Shown: positions 53,739 through 63,446, counted from the stretch's first letter. The stretch: 64,000 nt of DNA from Pedobacter sp. Leaf170 (GCF_920984665.1 NZ_CAKLBP010000004.1:361829-425828), one strand, 5' to 3'. Numbers and translations are program-made. Notes: generated by a model from the letters alone, not told the origin.

Positions 53739-53900
53739 AAGAATATTTTATAGTTAAACGCCCAAGCAATTAAGTTGTTACAGTTTTAAACCATTTATTT
53801 TTGCTGTAGAGTGCTTAACCCATATAATTATACACCATACAAACAAAAGCATTGTTGTACCTTGAAGTAATTTATATAAGTTTGTAAAAATAATTTTCAC

Positions 53901-54218
53901 ATGAAAGAAATATCAGTACAGGAACTAAAACAGAAAATCGATAATAAGGAAGATTTTCAATTAATTGATGTTCGCGAAACGTTTGAATATGAGGTTTCTA
54001 ACCTTGATGGAGAGAACATCCCTTTGGGCGGTATATTAATTGAGGCTGATAAAATCTCGAAAGATAAACCAGTTATTATTCAGTGCCGTAGTGGTAAAAG
54101 AAGTGCTGCAGCTGTAATGCAATTAGAATCTCAATACGGTTTCGAAAATCTATATAATTTAAAAGGTGGCATTTTGGCTTGGCAAGAGGCTTACGACCCA
54201 AATATGCCGGTTTATTAA
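53901..54218 (+). CDS. Rhodanese-like domain protein
   Basis: 105 residues, single rhodanese domain. LIDVRETFEYEVSNLDG gives the substrate loop, and the active-site Cys62 is in VIIQCRSGKRSA. It could move sulfane sulfur or act as a thiosulfate:acceptor transferase. Cytoplasmic by sequence. No sulfur gene adjacent. Confidence 0.93.
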   Translation: MKEISVQELKQKIDNKEDFQLIDVRETFEYEVSNLDGENIPLGGILIEADKISKDKPVIIQCRSGKRSAAAVMQLESQYGFENLYNLKGGILAWQEAYDPNMPVY

Positions 54219-54230
54219 ATAATTAATATA

Positions 54231-54296
54231 AAAATCTCAATTATCAAACTTGGTAAATTGCATACTAAGCCTATACGGATTTGATAATTGAGATTT
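54231..54296. repeat. Perfect 17-base palindrome after rhodanese gene
   Basis: Arms 54232-54248 (AAATCTCAATTATCAAA) and 54280-54296 with a 31-base loop. The stem is very AT-rich and not followed by a strong T-run; it may be a terminator or repeat. Confidence 0.65.
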
Positions 54297-54333
54297 GATT
54301 ATTGTACATTAATCCTTAAAAAAATTTTTCATT

Positions 54334-54531
54334 GTGGGAAAAAAAATTGCTTTAAATATATTTTACAACCTTGCAATTATTCTTTCGGTTATTGGTGTGG
54401 TTTGGTGCTACAATAACCATAAATATTTACCCGGAGCATTTCTTGTTGGTACTGCGGCCTGTTTTCTTTATTTCAAAGTTCAGTTAATGAAACAGATTAG
54501 GAAAACGTATCAGGAAAAAGACCAGAAGTAA
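54334..54531 (+). CDS. Small two-helix membrane protein (GTG start)
   Basis: 65 residues with two hydrophobic helices (IALNIFYNLAIILSVIGVV, and GAFLVGTAACFLYFKVQL) and a basic C-terminus. The start codon is GTG at 54334. It overlaps the convergent epimerase gene by 35 bases at the 3' ends. No homolog class recognised. Coding status is moderate because of the short length. Confidence 0.6.
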   Translation: MGKKIALNIFYNLAIILSVIGVVWCYNNHKYLPGAFLVGTAACFLYFKVQLMKQIRKTYQEKDQK

Positions 54532-55546
54532 CACCTTCTAAACCCAAGCCTGGCAGAGGTTTTAAAATATACCTTCCATTCTGAAAGTCAAGATCCTTAA
54601 AAGGATTATTTTTAGTTAAAAAAGGTCCGTCTAAATCTGCCCAATTACAAAGGGGCGCCAAAGCCGCAGCCGCCAAGGTAGCACAACTGGTTTCGCTCAT
54701 ACAACCAATCAATACTTTCATTCCAAAAGAACGGGCTTTTAAAATCATTTGATGGCCTTCATACATTCCGCAGCTTTTCATCAACTTTACGTTTATGCCA
54801 TGGTAAGCGCCTTTCAGATTATCCATGTCTGCCAAACGTTGCATGGCTTCATCAGCTAATAAAGGAATGGGGCTACGCTCCGTTAACCATGCATTGCCTT
54901 CGATATTATTCTTATCCATTGGTTGCTCAATCAACACAACACCCTGGCTATGCAACCAGTAAATTAAATCGATGGCTTTGATTTTATCTGCCCAGCCCTG
55001 GTTTGCATCAACATATAGTGGAACATCGGTAATACTGCGAATCGTTTCTATGATTTCTTTATCATTATCTCGACCAAGTTTAACCTTTATCACTTTGAAA
55101 TTTTCAGCATCCTTTAGCTTTTCCCTAATCACATCCGGAGTATCGATACCAATTGTATAAGAAGTTACAGGCATTTTATCAGGATTTGCTCCGTAAATTT
55201 CGTAACAAGGTTTATTTAAAATTTTTCCGTTGATGTCATTCAAAGCGATATCAATTGCAGCTTTAATTGCCGGTTGTCCGGGCGCTACACTATCTAAATA
55301 GGCAATAATTTCTTCAAAATTGAAAGGATATTTAATGCTATTCCAATCTACCAGTTTTAAAAATGCATTTGCGCTCTCATAACTCTCGCCCATGTAAGGC
55401 ACCATAGATGCTTCTCCATAACCTATTACGCCATCAAAATCTATTTTTAAAAGCATTAAAGGTGTACTGGTACGCGTAAATTTCGATATCGAAAAAGGAT
55501 GTTTTAATTCTAATTCAAACTGCTTGCAACTTATATTCATTATCAA
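54497..55546 (-). CDS. Dipeptide epimerase (L-Ala-D/L-Glu type, enolase superfamily)
   Basis: 349 residues. The muconate-lactonizing/enolase-superfamily pattern is complete: KxK base at Lys154/Lys156 in VIKVKLG, the metal ligands Asp180 in VDANQGW, Glu in LIEQPM, Asp in LLADEAM, and the second base Lys in GINVKLMK. Such enzymes epimerise L-Ala-D-Glu from murein peptides for recycling. Substrate is inferred from family features; other dipeptides are possible. Confidence 0.85.
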   Translation of the reverse strand: MIMNISCKQFELELKHPFSISKFTRTSTPLMLLKIDFDGVIGYGEASMVPYMGESYESANAFLKLVDWNSIKYPFNFEEIIAYLDSVAPGQPAIKAAIDIALNDINGKILNKPCYEIYGANPDKMPVTSYTIGIDTPDVIREKLKDAENFKVIKVKLGRDNDKEIIETIRSITDVPLYVDANQGWADKIKAIDLIYWLHSQGVVLIEQPMDKNNIEGNAWLTERSPIPLLADEAMQRLADMDNLKGAYHGINVKLMKSCGMYEGHQMILKARSFGMKVLIGCMSETSCATLAAAALAPLCNWADLDGPFLTKNNPFKDLDFQNGRYILKPLPGLGLEGVTSGLFPDTFS

Positions 55547-55586
55547 TCGTCTATAATATTATTAGAGTTATTAGCTCTACAGAAAG

Positions 55587-55594
55587 TATATTTG
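55587..55594 (+). promoter_or_regulatory. -7 box TATATTTG upstream of lipoprotein gene
   Basis: Matches TAnnTTTG, 26 bases before the ATG at 55621. Confidence 0.45.
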
Positions 55595-55620
55595 TTTTAT
55601 TAACGCAAACCATTCCTGCC

Positions 55621-56757
55621 ATGAAAAACATTTCAAGATTACGGTATTTTATTTATTTATCCTTAACAATTATTGGAGGATGTACCACAGGAAAAAAAGC
55701 CTTGCAAAAAGGCGATTATGATGCTTCAGTTTTAAAGGCAGTGAGCCGCTTACAGAATTCGCCCAAGAACAGCGAGGCACTAAGTGTTTTGCAAACGGCT
55801 TACAACTACGCATTGCAAGATCATTTAAGAAGGATTGAGGAAAGTAAAGTGACAAATGATTTGTACAAATGGGAAGCCGTGATGTACGATTATCATAAAA
55901 TAAATCAGCTTGCTGAAGAGATAAACAGTTGCCCCGCTTGCTTAACCGTTGTTCCCAATCCATCAAAATATATTAAAGAACTTGATGAAAGTAAATACAA
56001 TGCCGCTACAGCAAGGTATAATTCTGGCATTCAGTATTTAAATGCTAACAATCGTCAATCGGCCAAGAAAGCTTACTACGAATTTGAGAAAGTTCAGAAT
56101 TTGCAGGCAAATTATAAGGATGTAAAAGCAAAAATGGACGATGCCTATTGGATGGCCGTTACCAGAGTTGTTGTGCAACCAATTTTCGTAAACAGCAGAT
56201 TATATAAGTTAAGCGGCGATTATTTTCAACAACAAATTGATGGTTTTATGAGCGATTACTCCAGAAATAAATTTGTACTTTTTTATTCTGAGCAACAAGC
56301 TTCAAAGCAAAAAATTGTGCCAGACCAGGTTTTGAGTTTAAACTTTGATGATTTTATTGTTGGCCAAACTTATGTTAAGGAACGTGTTGAAAGACTAAAA
56401 AGAGATAGCATAGTGATTGGCGAAACCCGCGAAAGAAAACCCATTTACGGAACAGTAAAAGCTACATTAAGCATTTTTGAGAAAAATATATCTTCTTCTG
56501 GTTTATTGGATATGACGATTAGCGATTGGCAAAGCAAAAAAATAGTTCGCCAACAAAAGTTTCCTGGAACTTACATCTGGACGGATAGCTGGGCGAGTTA
56601 TAAAGGCGATGATAGGGCATTAAGCAAACAACAATTGGCCATGACCAGAAGAAGAGAAGTTGTTCCGCCACCACCGGAAGCTTTATTTCTGGAATTTACA
56701 AAGCCAATTTATAATGATTTGGTAAACTCGATTAGCTATTTTTATAATAATCATTAA
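55621..56757 (+). CDS. Hypothetical lipoprotein with TPR-like helices
   Basis: 378 residues. Lipoprotein signal with lipobox Cys21 (IIGGC). The part up to about residue 190 is mostly helical with TPR-like repeats (KGDYDASVLKAVSRL; NNRQSAKKAYYEFEKVQ), and the rest is mixed. A two-Cys motif SCPACLTV lies near residue 103. No recognised enzyme. Likely outer-membrane-associated; function unknown. Confidence 0.8.
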   Translation: MKNISRLRYFIYLSLTIIGGCTTGKKALQKGDYDASVLKAVSRLQNSPKNSEALSVLQTAYNYALQDHLRRIEESKVTNDLYKWEAVMYDYHKINQLAEEINSCPACLTVVPNPSKYIKELDESKYNAATARYNSGIQYLNANNRQSAKKAYYEFEKVQNLQANYKDVKAKMDDAYWMAVTRVVVQPIFVNSRLYKLSGDYFQQQIDGFMSDYSRNKFVLFYSEQQASKQKIVPDQVLSLNFDDFIVGQTYVKERVERLKRDSIVIGETRERKPIYGTVKATLSIFEKNISSSGLLDMTISDWQSKKIVRQQKFPGTYIWTDSWASYKGDDRALSKQQLAMTRRREVVPPPPEALFLEFTKPIYNDLVNSISYFYNNH

Positions 56758-56762
56758 CAATT

Positions 56763-56825
56763 ACGTCATTGCGAGGCACGAAGCAATCTTGTATATGAGA
56801 TTGCTTAGTGCCTCGCAATGACGAC
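56763..56825. repeat. REP-like palindrome, family A
   Basis: Arms 56763-56789 and 56798-56823 with an 8-base loop. It lies 6 bases after the lipoprotein stop. Confidence 0.9.
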
Positions 56826-56967
56826 CTTTTCTTAAAGAAACAAAATCTATTTAAATCTGCGATTCTTATCAGCGAACATCCGCGGGAAAACTCAAGCTTC
56901 GTAATCCGAACGTTAAAATAATTAACCACCACAGAGCCATAAAAATATAATGGTTAATATTGCAGCG

Positions 56968-57933
56968 ATGAATACCGGCTTATACAATCCATTCCAAAAA
57001 TTCGATTTCCTTTACAAAAATTGCTTTCTAAGTGGCAGCACTTTTAAATCGCCATTAATTCAAATCCCTTTAATCCCGAAATGGTTATTGGAGCAGGCTG
57101 GTTTAAGTGGCGAAGAACAGATTCAGTTCTTAGATGAAAGCATTCGTTCATACAACAGCATTGTCATTCCGGTAAATGCAGAAGTAAACAAGCAATTTTT
57201 AAATCCACTGGAAAATAAAATTGAAAAAGCTTTTGAGGGCGGTTATGAATCCGTTTCGGCATTAAGCGAGCTGGATTTATTTAACTGGATTGGGAAGTTT
57301 CTTTATGGATTTGTGTATACAGAAATGCATGGCGCTTTACGTAAGGAAATGACCGCAGATGGACTGAACATGTCTCAATCTCTGATGATGAAATTTGCGA
57401 ATTTGAATTTCATGATGCAGAATCTTTATACCAGCATTGAGTTCGAAAATTTTACGCCGTGGTCTATAAATGTTGTAAAATTAAGAAATCCTGAAACGCC
57501 TTTTAGCTTTCGCGATGAAATTAACACCTTAACATTCTCTTTAAAATTTAAAGATTTTGGCATCGTTGCCTGCTTGCAAGATAACGGCACAAACAACCGC
57601 TATCATCAGGAAATTATTAATGAAATAAAAGGTAAAAGTTTATCAGCAGAACAATTTGAAGAATTGACAGCAAGGTTTTATTATTCGGCTTACCTATTTA
57701 ACCGCTTACCTGAATACACTTTTATGCCTGTTGAAGGTACAACTTACATAGAAGCCATGCCTTTGCGAGGCAACATGAGCAAACCTTTATTTGATGTTTG
57801 GCAACACAAAGTTTATGCTCAGGTGCTCGAAAATTTCTGGAAACCATGGGGTTATGTCAAATTCGAAATCATCAAAAACCCTGAAGAACCAATGAGCTTT
57901 TTTGAAAACCCTTGCTTACCTGTTGCCGGTTAA
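56968..57933 (+). CDS. Conserved-looking hypothetical protein
   Basis: About 321 residues from the ATG at 56968 (open frame from 56950). I do not recognise the family. Features: no signal peptide or membrane helix; an aromatic-rich protein with the segments FKSPLIQIPLIPKW, ELDLFNWIGKFLYGFVY, and NFWKPWGYVKFEI. It overlaps the convergent rhomboid gene by 18 bases. The codon pattern and length support a real gene. Confidence 0.75.
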   Translation: MNTGLYNPFQKFDFLYKNCFLSGSTFKSPLIQIPLIPKWLLEQAGLSGEEQIQFLDESIRSYNSIVIPVNAEVNKQFLNPLENKIEKAFEGGYESVSALSELDLFNWIGKFLYGFVYTEMHGALRKEMTADGLNMSQSLMMKFANLNFMMQNLYTSIEFENFTPWSINVVKLRNPETPFSFRDEINTLTFSLKFKDFGIVACLQDNGTNNRYHQEIINEIKGKSLSAEQFEELTARFYYSAYLFNRLPEYTFMPVEGTTYIEAMPLRGNMSKPLFDVWQHKVYAQVLENFWKPWGYVKFEIIKNPEEPMSFFENPCLPVAG

Positions 57934-58530
57934 AATACCGATGAAATTCTGCAGGATTCCAGGCACAAAAATTATTGTAAAAATTAAACCCGTTAGTGCG
58001 CCGTAAAAGTGCGCATCGTGGTTTATGCCATCCCTTGAATTTTTAGAAGCATAAGCGCAGTATATTAAATAAATAAACCCAAATACTACAGCAGGAATTC
58101 CGATAGGGATAAACATGATGTATATTTTAGACATAGGGTTAAATAATATGTAACTGAAAAGCACGGCACTAATGGCGCCAGATGCACCTAAACTGTTATA
58201 ATTAAAATTATCCTTATGCCTAAAAACGGTAGGTATATCGCTTAAAATTAAAGCTAAAAAATAGAGCAAACCAAATTGCCAGCTACCCATTAACCGCTCT
58301 AAAGTAAATGCAAAGGCATAAAAGGTAAACATGTTAAAAAACAAGTGCATCCAATCGGCATGTATTAAACCACTTGTAATTAAAGTAAATATGTTTTTCC
58401 CTTTCGATACACTATACGGATGTAACATAAACTTGCCGTAAACGCTATTATCGTAAAATGCATATAGACTGGTTACTACCGTAAAAACAAAGATTAAAGA
58501 GGCTACGGGTGCCATGTTGAAATACTCCAT
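57916..58530 (-). CDS. Rhomboid family intramembrane serine protease
   Basis: 204 residues with about six helices. The serine motif is GASGA with Ser117, the catalytic His is His174 in HDAHFYGALTG, and Asn66 in FFNMF fits the oxyanion position. HADWMHLFFNMF is typical rhomboid. It cleaves within membranes; targets unknown. Its 3' end overlaps the hypothetical gene on the plus strand. Confidence 0.93.
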   Translation of the reverse strand: MEYFNMAPVASLIFVFTVVTSLYAFYDNSVYGKFMLHPYSVSKGKNIFTLITSGLIHADWMHLFFNMFTFYAFAFTLERLMGSWQFGLLYFLALILSDIPTVFRHKDNFNYNSLGASGAISAVLFSYILFNPMSKIYIMFIPIGIPAVVFGFIYLIYCAYASKNSRDGINHDAHFYGALTGLIFTIIFVPGILQNFIGILTGNR

Positions 58531-58534
58531 AATA

Positions 58535-60274
58535 CTATTTTAAATCGAGTTTAACATCCCTCACTAACCGTGCCACGGGGTATCTGTTATGTGTTTTCTC
58601 GTAATAATCTGAATTTTTATAAACAAAATCTAACTGAGCCGAACTACTTTTGGCAAAGGTGGTATCGTTCAATTTTTTCTCTTCAAGCCTGGCTTTTAAA
58701 GCAGGGTTATTTTTTAAAAGTTCTGTAGCAGTATCTTCAAAAATATAAGCAGAAAAATGTTCCTTCATATCTAAAATAGAATCAAAAAAATTCCAGTTGA
58801 AGAATGAATCCGTTGCCTGTGGCTCAAGGGTTTCTACAATATAACGGTTTTCGGGTTGATTAACATAAACAACAAAATCACCTGCATAATATTGTATTTG
58901 CTGGTTTACAGCATTTAGTTTACCAGCATTATGTAGGTAATGTCCTTCATACGGACGAGTACCTGTCTTCATATCAGCGATATAATAACTCTCCACATTA
59001 AGTTTAACATCAGTTTTTAACTCATTTAATTTAACGTGGTTCAGTTTAAGCAAAGCGATAACCTTATCCCAAGCCTTTGGAATTATATAAGCTATTGGTT
59101 TTTCAATGCTTACCGAAGGCTCGTAATTATTGTATTGCTTTATGGTTTTGGTATAGGGCTTTGTTCTGTCATAATATAACCTATCGAAACCGCTCACGTT
59201 ACTGGCCTTTTTAGCGCCTTCAAAACCTTTAAAAGAAATACTATCAAACTTATCTTTGTTCAGTTTCCATTCTAAAGGAAATGTTTTTTGCTTCGATACA
59301 AAATCATCTGCTTTGCGTTTATTTTCTCCAATCAGCTTTGCATCACGCTGTACAATTTTAACATAATTTGATAGAAGCTTATATGTTGCATCAACACGTA
59401 AATCAAAAGATTTAAGCATGTGCGTTTCGGGCATGAAACCGATAGAATTATGAAGGTTTGCATAACCGGTAGAATAACGTGGCGACTCTATAAAACCACT
59501 TATTCCGCTTTCTGGCGTTTCGCCTAACGAATTTACGTAAGGAACCATCGGATAGCCAAGTTGCTCCATACCTTTATATAAATCAGGAACCAGCGTAGAC
59601 GTTAAATAACCTGATAATATTGAATTCAGCTTGTCTTTTTGAGTCGGGATTAAGGTCATCACATATTGATAATCCGAACCGTTACTGGTGTGCGTATCTA
59701 CAAAAATCTCAGGTTTCCAGGTATTAAAAATTAATTGAAAAGCTGCAGAATTTTTCGAATCTGTTTTGATGAAATCGCGGTTTAAATCTAAATTTTTACT
59801 GTTTCCACGAAAGCCATAAGCTATTGGCCCATTTTGATTTGCTCTCGAAGTTCCAGTTCTGTTAAAACTCCCATCAATATTATATACAGGTATAATACAA
59901 ATTACAACATCTTTCGGGAGTTGATTATTTTGCAACAAATCGCGGGCAAGCATCATCGATGCATCAATACCTTCAGGTTCGCCCGGATGAATACCGTTAT
60001 TGATTAGCAAAACACGTTTATTAACTTTTTTAATCGAGATTGGATCAAAAATTTTATCTTTTGATAGAATTAACAAGTGCAAAGGCAACCCGAAATCGGT
60101 TGTACCGTAGGTTTGTAATTTTGCCTGCGGATATTTTTTGGCTAGCGCCCGGTAGTATGTAATAGCGGCTTTATAAGTTGTAGTTTCCTTTTTACCACTA
60201 CTTTCGTATGGTGTTTGTTGTGCAAATGTTGGCAAACTTAAAAACAACAACCAAAACACGAAAGTATTTCTCAT
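58535..60274 (-). CDS. Secreted M14 family zinc carboxypeptidase
   Basis: 579 residues from the ATG at 60274, where RNTFVFWLLFLSLPTFAQQ is a clear signal peptide. The open frame runs to 60454 but would overlap the upstream gene. M14 zinc motif HxxE is in NNGIHPGEPEG, the third ligand His in VDTHTSNGSDY, and an arginine-rich substrate region (GNSKNLDLNRDF) follows the family. A C-terminal domain extends beyond the catalytic core. Probably periplasmic peptide trimming. Confidence 0.9.
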   Translation of the reverse strand: MRNTFVFWLLFLSLPTFAQQTPYESSGKKETTTYKAAITYYRALAKKYPQAKLQTYGTTDFGLPLHLLILSKDKIFDPISIKKVNKRVLLINNGIHPGEPEGIDASMMLARDLLQNNQLPKDVVICIIPVYNIDGSFNRTGTSRANQNGPIAYGFRGNSKNLDLNRDFIKTDSKNSAAFQLIFNTWKPEIFVDTHTSNGSDYQYVMTLIPTQKDKLNSILSGYLTSTLVPDLYKGMEQLGYPMVPYVNSLGETPESGISGFIESPRYSTGYANLHNSIGFMPETHMLKSFDLRVDATYKLLSNYVKIVQRDAKLIGENKRKADDFVSKQKTFPLEWKLNKDKFDSISFKGFEGAKKASNVSGFDRLYYDRTKPYTKTIKQYNNYEPSVSIEKPIAYIIPKAWDKVIALLKLNHVKLNELKTDVKLNVESYYIADMKTGTRPYEGHYLHNAGKLNAVNQQIQYYAGDFVVYVNQPENRYIVETLEPQATDSFFNWNFFDSILDMKEHFSAYIFEDTATELLKNNPALKARLEEKKLNDTTFAKSSSAQLDFVYKNSDYYEKTHNRYPVARLVRDVKLDLK

Positions 60275-60299
60275 GTTAACAAGGATGAAGAATTTGAAA

Positions 60300-61031
60300 T
60301 TATAAGGTTTTACGGTAAACTTTAATGTTTCCGAAATAATATTTAAACCCAATACTGTAAACGTTGAAAGTATCCGGGTCGTAATTTTTAAACTTAGTTG
60401 ATGGGTCGTTGTAACCATCCAATCCTTCTCCAAAGGTAAAACTACTTTGGGCATTAATGTTCAAAACATAGCGAACATAACCATAGCCATCATTAATGTA
60501 CCAGTTCATTCCAAAATTAACAGGCACCCATAAGTCAACACTTTTATCCTTACCCGGAAAAGGACCATAACCCGGATCGTATGCAGCCCAACTTGGTTTA
60601 TAACGAACAATATCGGTAATATTATTTTTAACTGCTCCAATGCCTATACCGGCATAAAGGCCTTTAATGTTGTACAGGAAATTAGATTTATTATAATCTA
60701 TTAACTCTCCGAGCATTAATTTTACATTAGCATTAATGCCTGTGTACTTATTTACAAACTGTCTGTTGTGTAGGTCGGTTGCAATATCACCACCCTGTAC
60801 CATACCATACTGCGCCTCTAAGCCACCGGTAATAAAAGGTGTAAAATGATGGTCTAAATTGCCGTAAATGGTATAGCCCCAACCGCCCTCAACAACATCT
60901 GTTTTAGAGTAATTTGGTCCCGCACCTAAACCATAAGACCATTTGAAATAGTTTGATTGGGCGGATATTAAATTGGATGTGATAATTAAAAAAAAAGTTA
61001 GGGATATAATTTTTAGAGGCTTACAAATCAT
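60300..61031 (-). CDS. Outer membrane beta-barrel protein
   Basis: 243 residues with a signal peptide (LKIISLTFFLIITSNLISA). Strands alternate through the mature part, with glycine-rich turns (GLGAGPNYSK, YAGIGIGAV) and a terminal IGFKYYFGNIKV, fitting a small porin-like barrel. Not assigned to a named family. It is 25 bases upstream of the M14 gene on the same strand, so they may be cotranscribed. Confidence 0.78.
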   Translation of the reverse strand: MICKPLKIISLTFFLIITSNLISAQSNYFKWSYGLGAGPNYSKTDVVEGGWGYTIYGNLDHHFTPFITGGLEAQYGMVQGGDIATDLHNRQFVNKYTGINANVKLMLGELIDYNKSNFLYNIKGLYAGIGIGAVKNNITDIVRYKPSWAAYDPGYGPFPGKDKSVDLWVPVNFGMNWYINDGYGYVRYVLNINAQSSFTFGEGLDGYNDPSTKFKNYDPDTFNVYSIGFKYYFGNIKVYRKTL

Positions 61032-61079
61032 ATAGTTTTTTTACAAAAATAAAATGTTTATTCAATATCCATAACTTTT

Positions 61080-61087
61080 TACCTTTG
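61080..61087 (+). promoter_or_regulatory. -7 box TACCTTTG for pepT
   Basis: Identical to the rlmI box. It ends 4 bases before the ATG at 61092, so the transcript would be nearly leaderless. Confidence 0.55.
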
Positions 61088-61091
61088 GAAA

Positions 61092-62345
61092 ATGAATACT
61101 TATCAAAATATTAACGGGTCTTTAGAAAATAGGTTTATTAAATATGCAAAGATTGATACCCAGTCTGACCCAGAATCGCCAACATGCCCATCCACGATGA
61201 AGCAAAAGCACCTGGCAATTGAGTTGGTAAATGAATTGCTTGAAATGGGTATTGATGATGCACACATGGACGAACACGGTTACGTATATGCTACCATACC
61301 ATCAACAACCGACAAAATTGTTCCGGTTATATGCTTTTGCTCGCACATGGATACCTCACCAGATTGTAGTGGCGAGCATGTTATGCCAATTATTCATAAA
61401 AATTACGATGGAAACGATATCATATTACCCGATGATGAATCGGTCGTTATTAAACTCACAGAACATAAAGATTTACAGCACCAGATAGGGAATGATATAA
61501 TTACAGCAAGCGGAACAACCTTGCTCGGCGCCGACAATAAAGCTGGTGTTGCAGAAATAATGGAGGCAGCAGCTTTTTTTGAAAGTAATAAAGAGGTAAA
61601 ACATGGCGTTATCAAAATATTATTTACACCCGATGAAGAAATTGGAAGAGGTGTTGATAAGGTAGATATTAAAAAATTAGCTGCTGATTTTGGTTATACC
61701 GTAGATGGTGAAACTTTAGGTTCTATTGAAGATGAAACGTTCTCTGCAGATGGGGCAACATTAACAATTAATGGTGTTAGTAGTCATCCAGGGTTTGCGA
61801 AAGGCAAAATGGAAAGTGCCATTAAAATACTTGCAGAAATTATTGATAAATTACCAAAAGAAACCTTAACGCCGGAAACTACAGAGCTTAAAGAAGGTTT
61901 TGTTCATCCGGTAGGTATTAAAGGGCATGTGGAGCAAGCAGAGGCACAGTTTATTATTCGCGATTTTACGGATGAAAAACTAGAAGCTCATGCAACCGTT
62001 ATAAAAAATGTTGCTGAAGAAGTTTTGAAGAATTATCCAAATTCGACCTACAAATTAGCTGTTAATGCACAATATCGAAATATGAAGCAAATATTGGATA
62101 AACACCCAAAAATTGTTGAGTATGGCGTAATGGCAATTGAAAGAGCAGGTATAAAAGCCAAAAAGCAAAGCATTCGCGGTGGAACGGATGGCTCTCGCCT
62201 ATCATATATGGGATTACCTTGCCCTAATATTTTTGCCGGAGAGCATGCATTTCACAGTAAGCAAGAATGGGTAAGTGTTCAGGATATGGAGAAAGCCGTA
62301 CAAACCATCATAAATATTGCTTGTATCTGGGAAGAGCACAGCTAA
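61092..62345 (+). CDS. pepT: Peptidase T (tripeptide aminopeptidase)
   Basis: 417-residue M20B metallopeptidase. Zinc-site motifs: FCSHMDTSPD (His/Asp), GADNKAGVAE (Asp), DEEIGRG (Glu base and ligand), and the C-terminal GGTDGSRLS and EHAFHSK ligand His. N-terminus ENRFIKYAKIDTQSDP is characteristic of PepT. It removes N-terminal residues from tripeptides in the cytoplasm. The start is set by the promoter box and a clear N-terminus. Confidence 0.95.
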   Translation: MNTYQNINGSLENRFIKYAKIDTQSDPESPTCPSTMKQKHLAIELVNELLEMGIDDAHMDEHGYVYATIPSTTDKIVPVICFCSHMDTSPDCSGEHVMPIIHKNYDGNDIILPDDESVVIKLTEHKDLQHQIGNDIITASGTTLLGADNKAGVAEIMEAAAFFESNKEVKHGVIKILFTPDEEIGRGVDKVDIKKLAADFGYTVDGETLGSIEDETFSADGATLTINGVSSHPGFAKGKMESAIKILAEIIDKLPKETLTPETTELKEGFVHPVGIKGHVEQAEAQFIIRDFTDEKLEAHATVIKNVAEEVLKNYPNSTYKLAVNAQYRNMKQILDKHPKIVEYGVMAIERAGIKAKKQSIRGGTDGSRLSYMGLPCPNIFAGEHAFHSKQEWVSVQDMEKAVQTIINIACIWEEHS

Positions 62346-62399
62346 TCATTTTATGAAAACCAATACAATTAAATTCGAATTGTTTATTTTTAAGGATAG

Positions 62400-63266
62400 A
62401 TGATAACATTAGAAAACGATTTTTTAAAAGCGAACATCGCGGTAGAAGGCGCTGAGCTACAAAGTTTATATAGTAAGGAAACCAACATAGAGTACATGTG
62501 GAATGGCGATGCAAATTATTGGGCAAAGCACAGCCCGGTTCTATTTCCTATTGTAGGCTCGCTAAAAAACAATAGCTATAGTTTTAAAGATAAAGAATAT
62601 GAATTACCTCGTCATGGATTTGCCAGAGATTATACCTTTAAGGCCGAAAAATTAAGTAATACAGAAGCAGTGTTTACTTTATCCTACAGCGAAGAAACGC
62701 TTAAAAACTATCCTTTTAAATTCGAACTGAAGTTAACTTATCAGATTATTGAGCGTAAACTCGTTTTAAATTATACAGTTAAAAACACAGATACCAAAAA
62801 GATATATTTTTCTATTGGTGCTCACCCTGCATTTGCTGTGCCAAATACACCAGATACCAATTACGAAGATTATTATTTGGCATTTAATGAAGATGAAAAA
62901 CTAACCTATTGGAAACTGCAAGATGGGTTGGTATCAAACGAAACCGAAACTATTGAATTAAGCAGGCATCGATTAAATTTAAGACACGATTTGTTTTATA
63001 ATGATGCATTGGTATTTAAATCCCTGCAAAGCAATTGCATAAGTTTACTAAATAATAAAAATGATTATGGATTACATTTTCATTTTGATGATTTTCCATA
63101 CTTTGGGATTTGGGCGGCCAAAGATGCATCATTTATTTGCCTTGAACCATGGTGTGGCGTTGCCGATAGCGTAAACCATAATCAAAAACTCACTCAAAAA
63201 GAAGGCATTATTAAGTTGGAAACCGGAAAAAACTGGAGCCGTTTTTGGGAAGTGGAATGTTTTTAG
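62400..63266 (+). CDS. Aldose 1-epimerase family protein, LacX-like
   Basis: 288 residues of the galactose-mutarotase-like beta-sandwich, close to the LacX/YeaD branch. Segments include SKETNIEYMWNGDANYWAKH, PRHGFARDYTF with the conserved His, SIGAHPAFAVP (second His), and CLEPWCGVADS with the Glu. It probably interconverts sugar anomers; the exact sugar is unknown. Confidence 0.9.
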   Translation: MITLENDFLKANIAVEGAELQSLYSKETNIEYMWNGDANYWAKHSPVLFPIVGSLKNNSYSFKDKEYELPRHGFARDYTFKAEKLSNTEAVFTLSYSEETLKNYPFKFELKLTYQIIERKLVLNYTVKNTDTKKIYFSIGAHPAFAVPNTPDTNYEDYYLAFNEDEKLTYWKLQDGLVSNETETIELSRHRLNLRHDLFYNDALVFKSLQSNCISLLNNKNDYGLHFHFDDFPYFGIWAAKDASFICLEPWCGVADSVNHNQKLTQKEGIIKLETGKNWSRFWEVECF

Positions 63267-63446
63267 TTCCTCCCATTAAACATAATCCACTTTACCCTTG
63301 TAATAAAAGACAACACTGTTATCGAAGCTATGGCTAATCCCAAAAGAAGCGTTTTAGAATAGTTTCTCCACCAAAGCCTTAATAAACAAACGGCTGGTGG
63401 CCTTTTAAGCCAGCGGTTTGCTATTTACGGATAATTACTATTCTAG
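63267..63446. other. Decayed region: hairpin and open frame without a start
   Basis: A hairpin (GGCTGGTGGC / GCCAGC) lies near 63391-63415. On the minus strand, a frame from the stop at about 63432 to 63266 encodes about 53 residues with one membrane segment (TLLLGLAIASITVLSFI) but no ATG, GTG or TTG at a sensible place. It may be a remnant. Confidence 0.4.

Noticed and set aside
56732..56932. Minus-strand frame containing GTKQSHIQDCFVPRND
   Set aside because: Same repeat artefact, with no RBS or conserved product.
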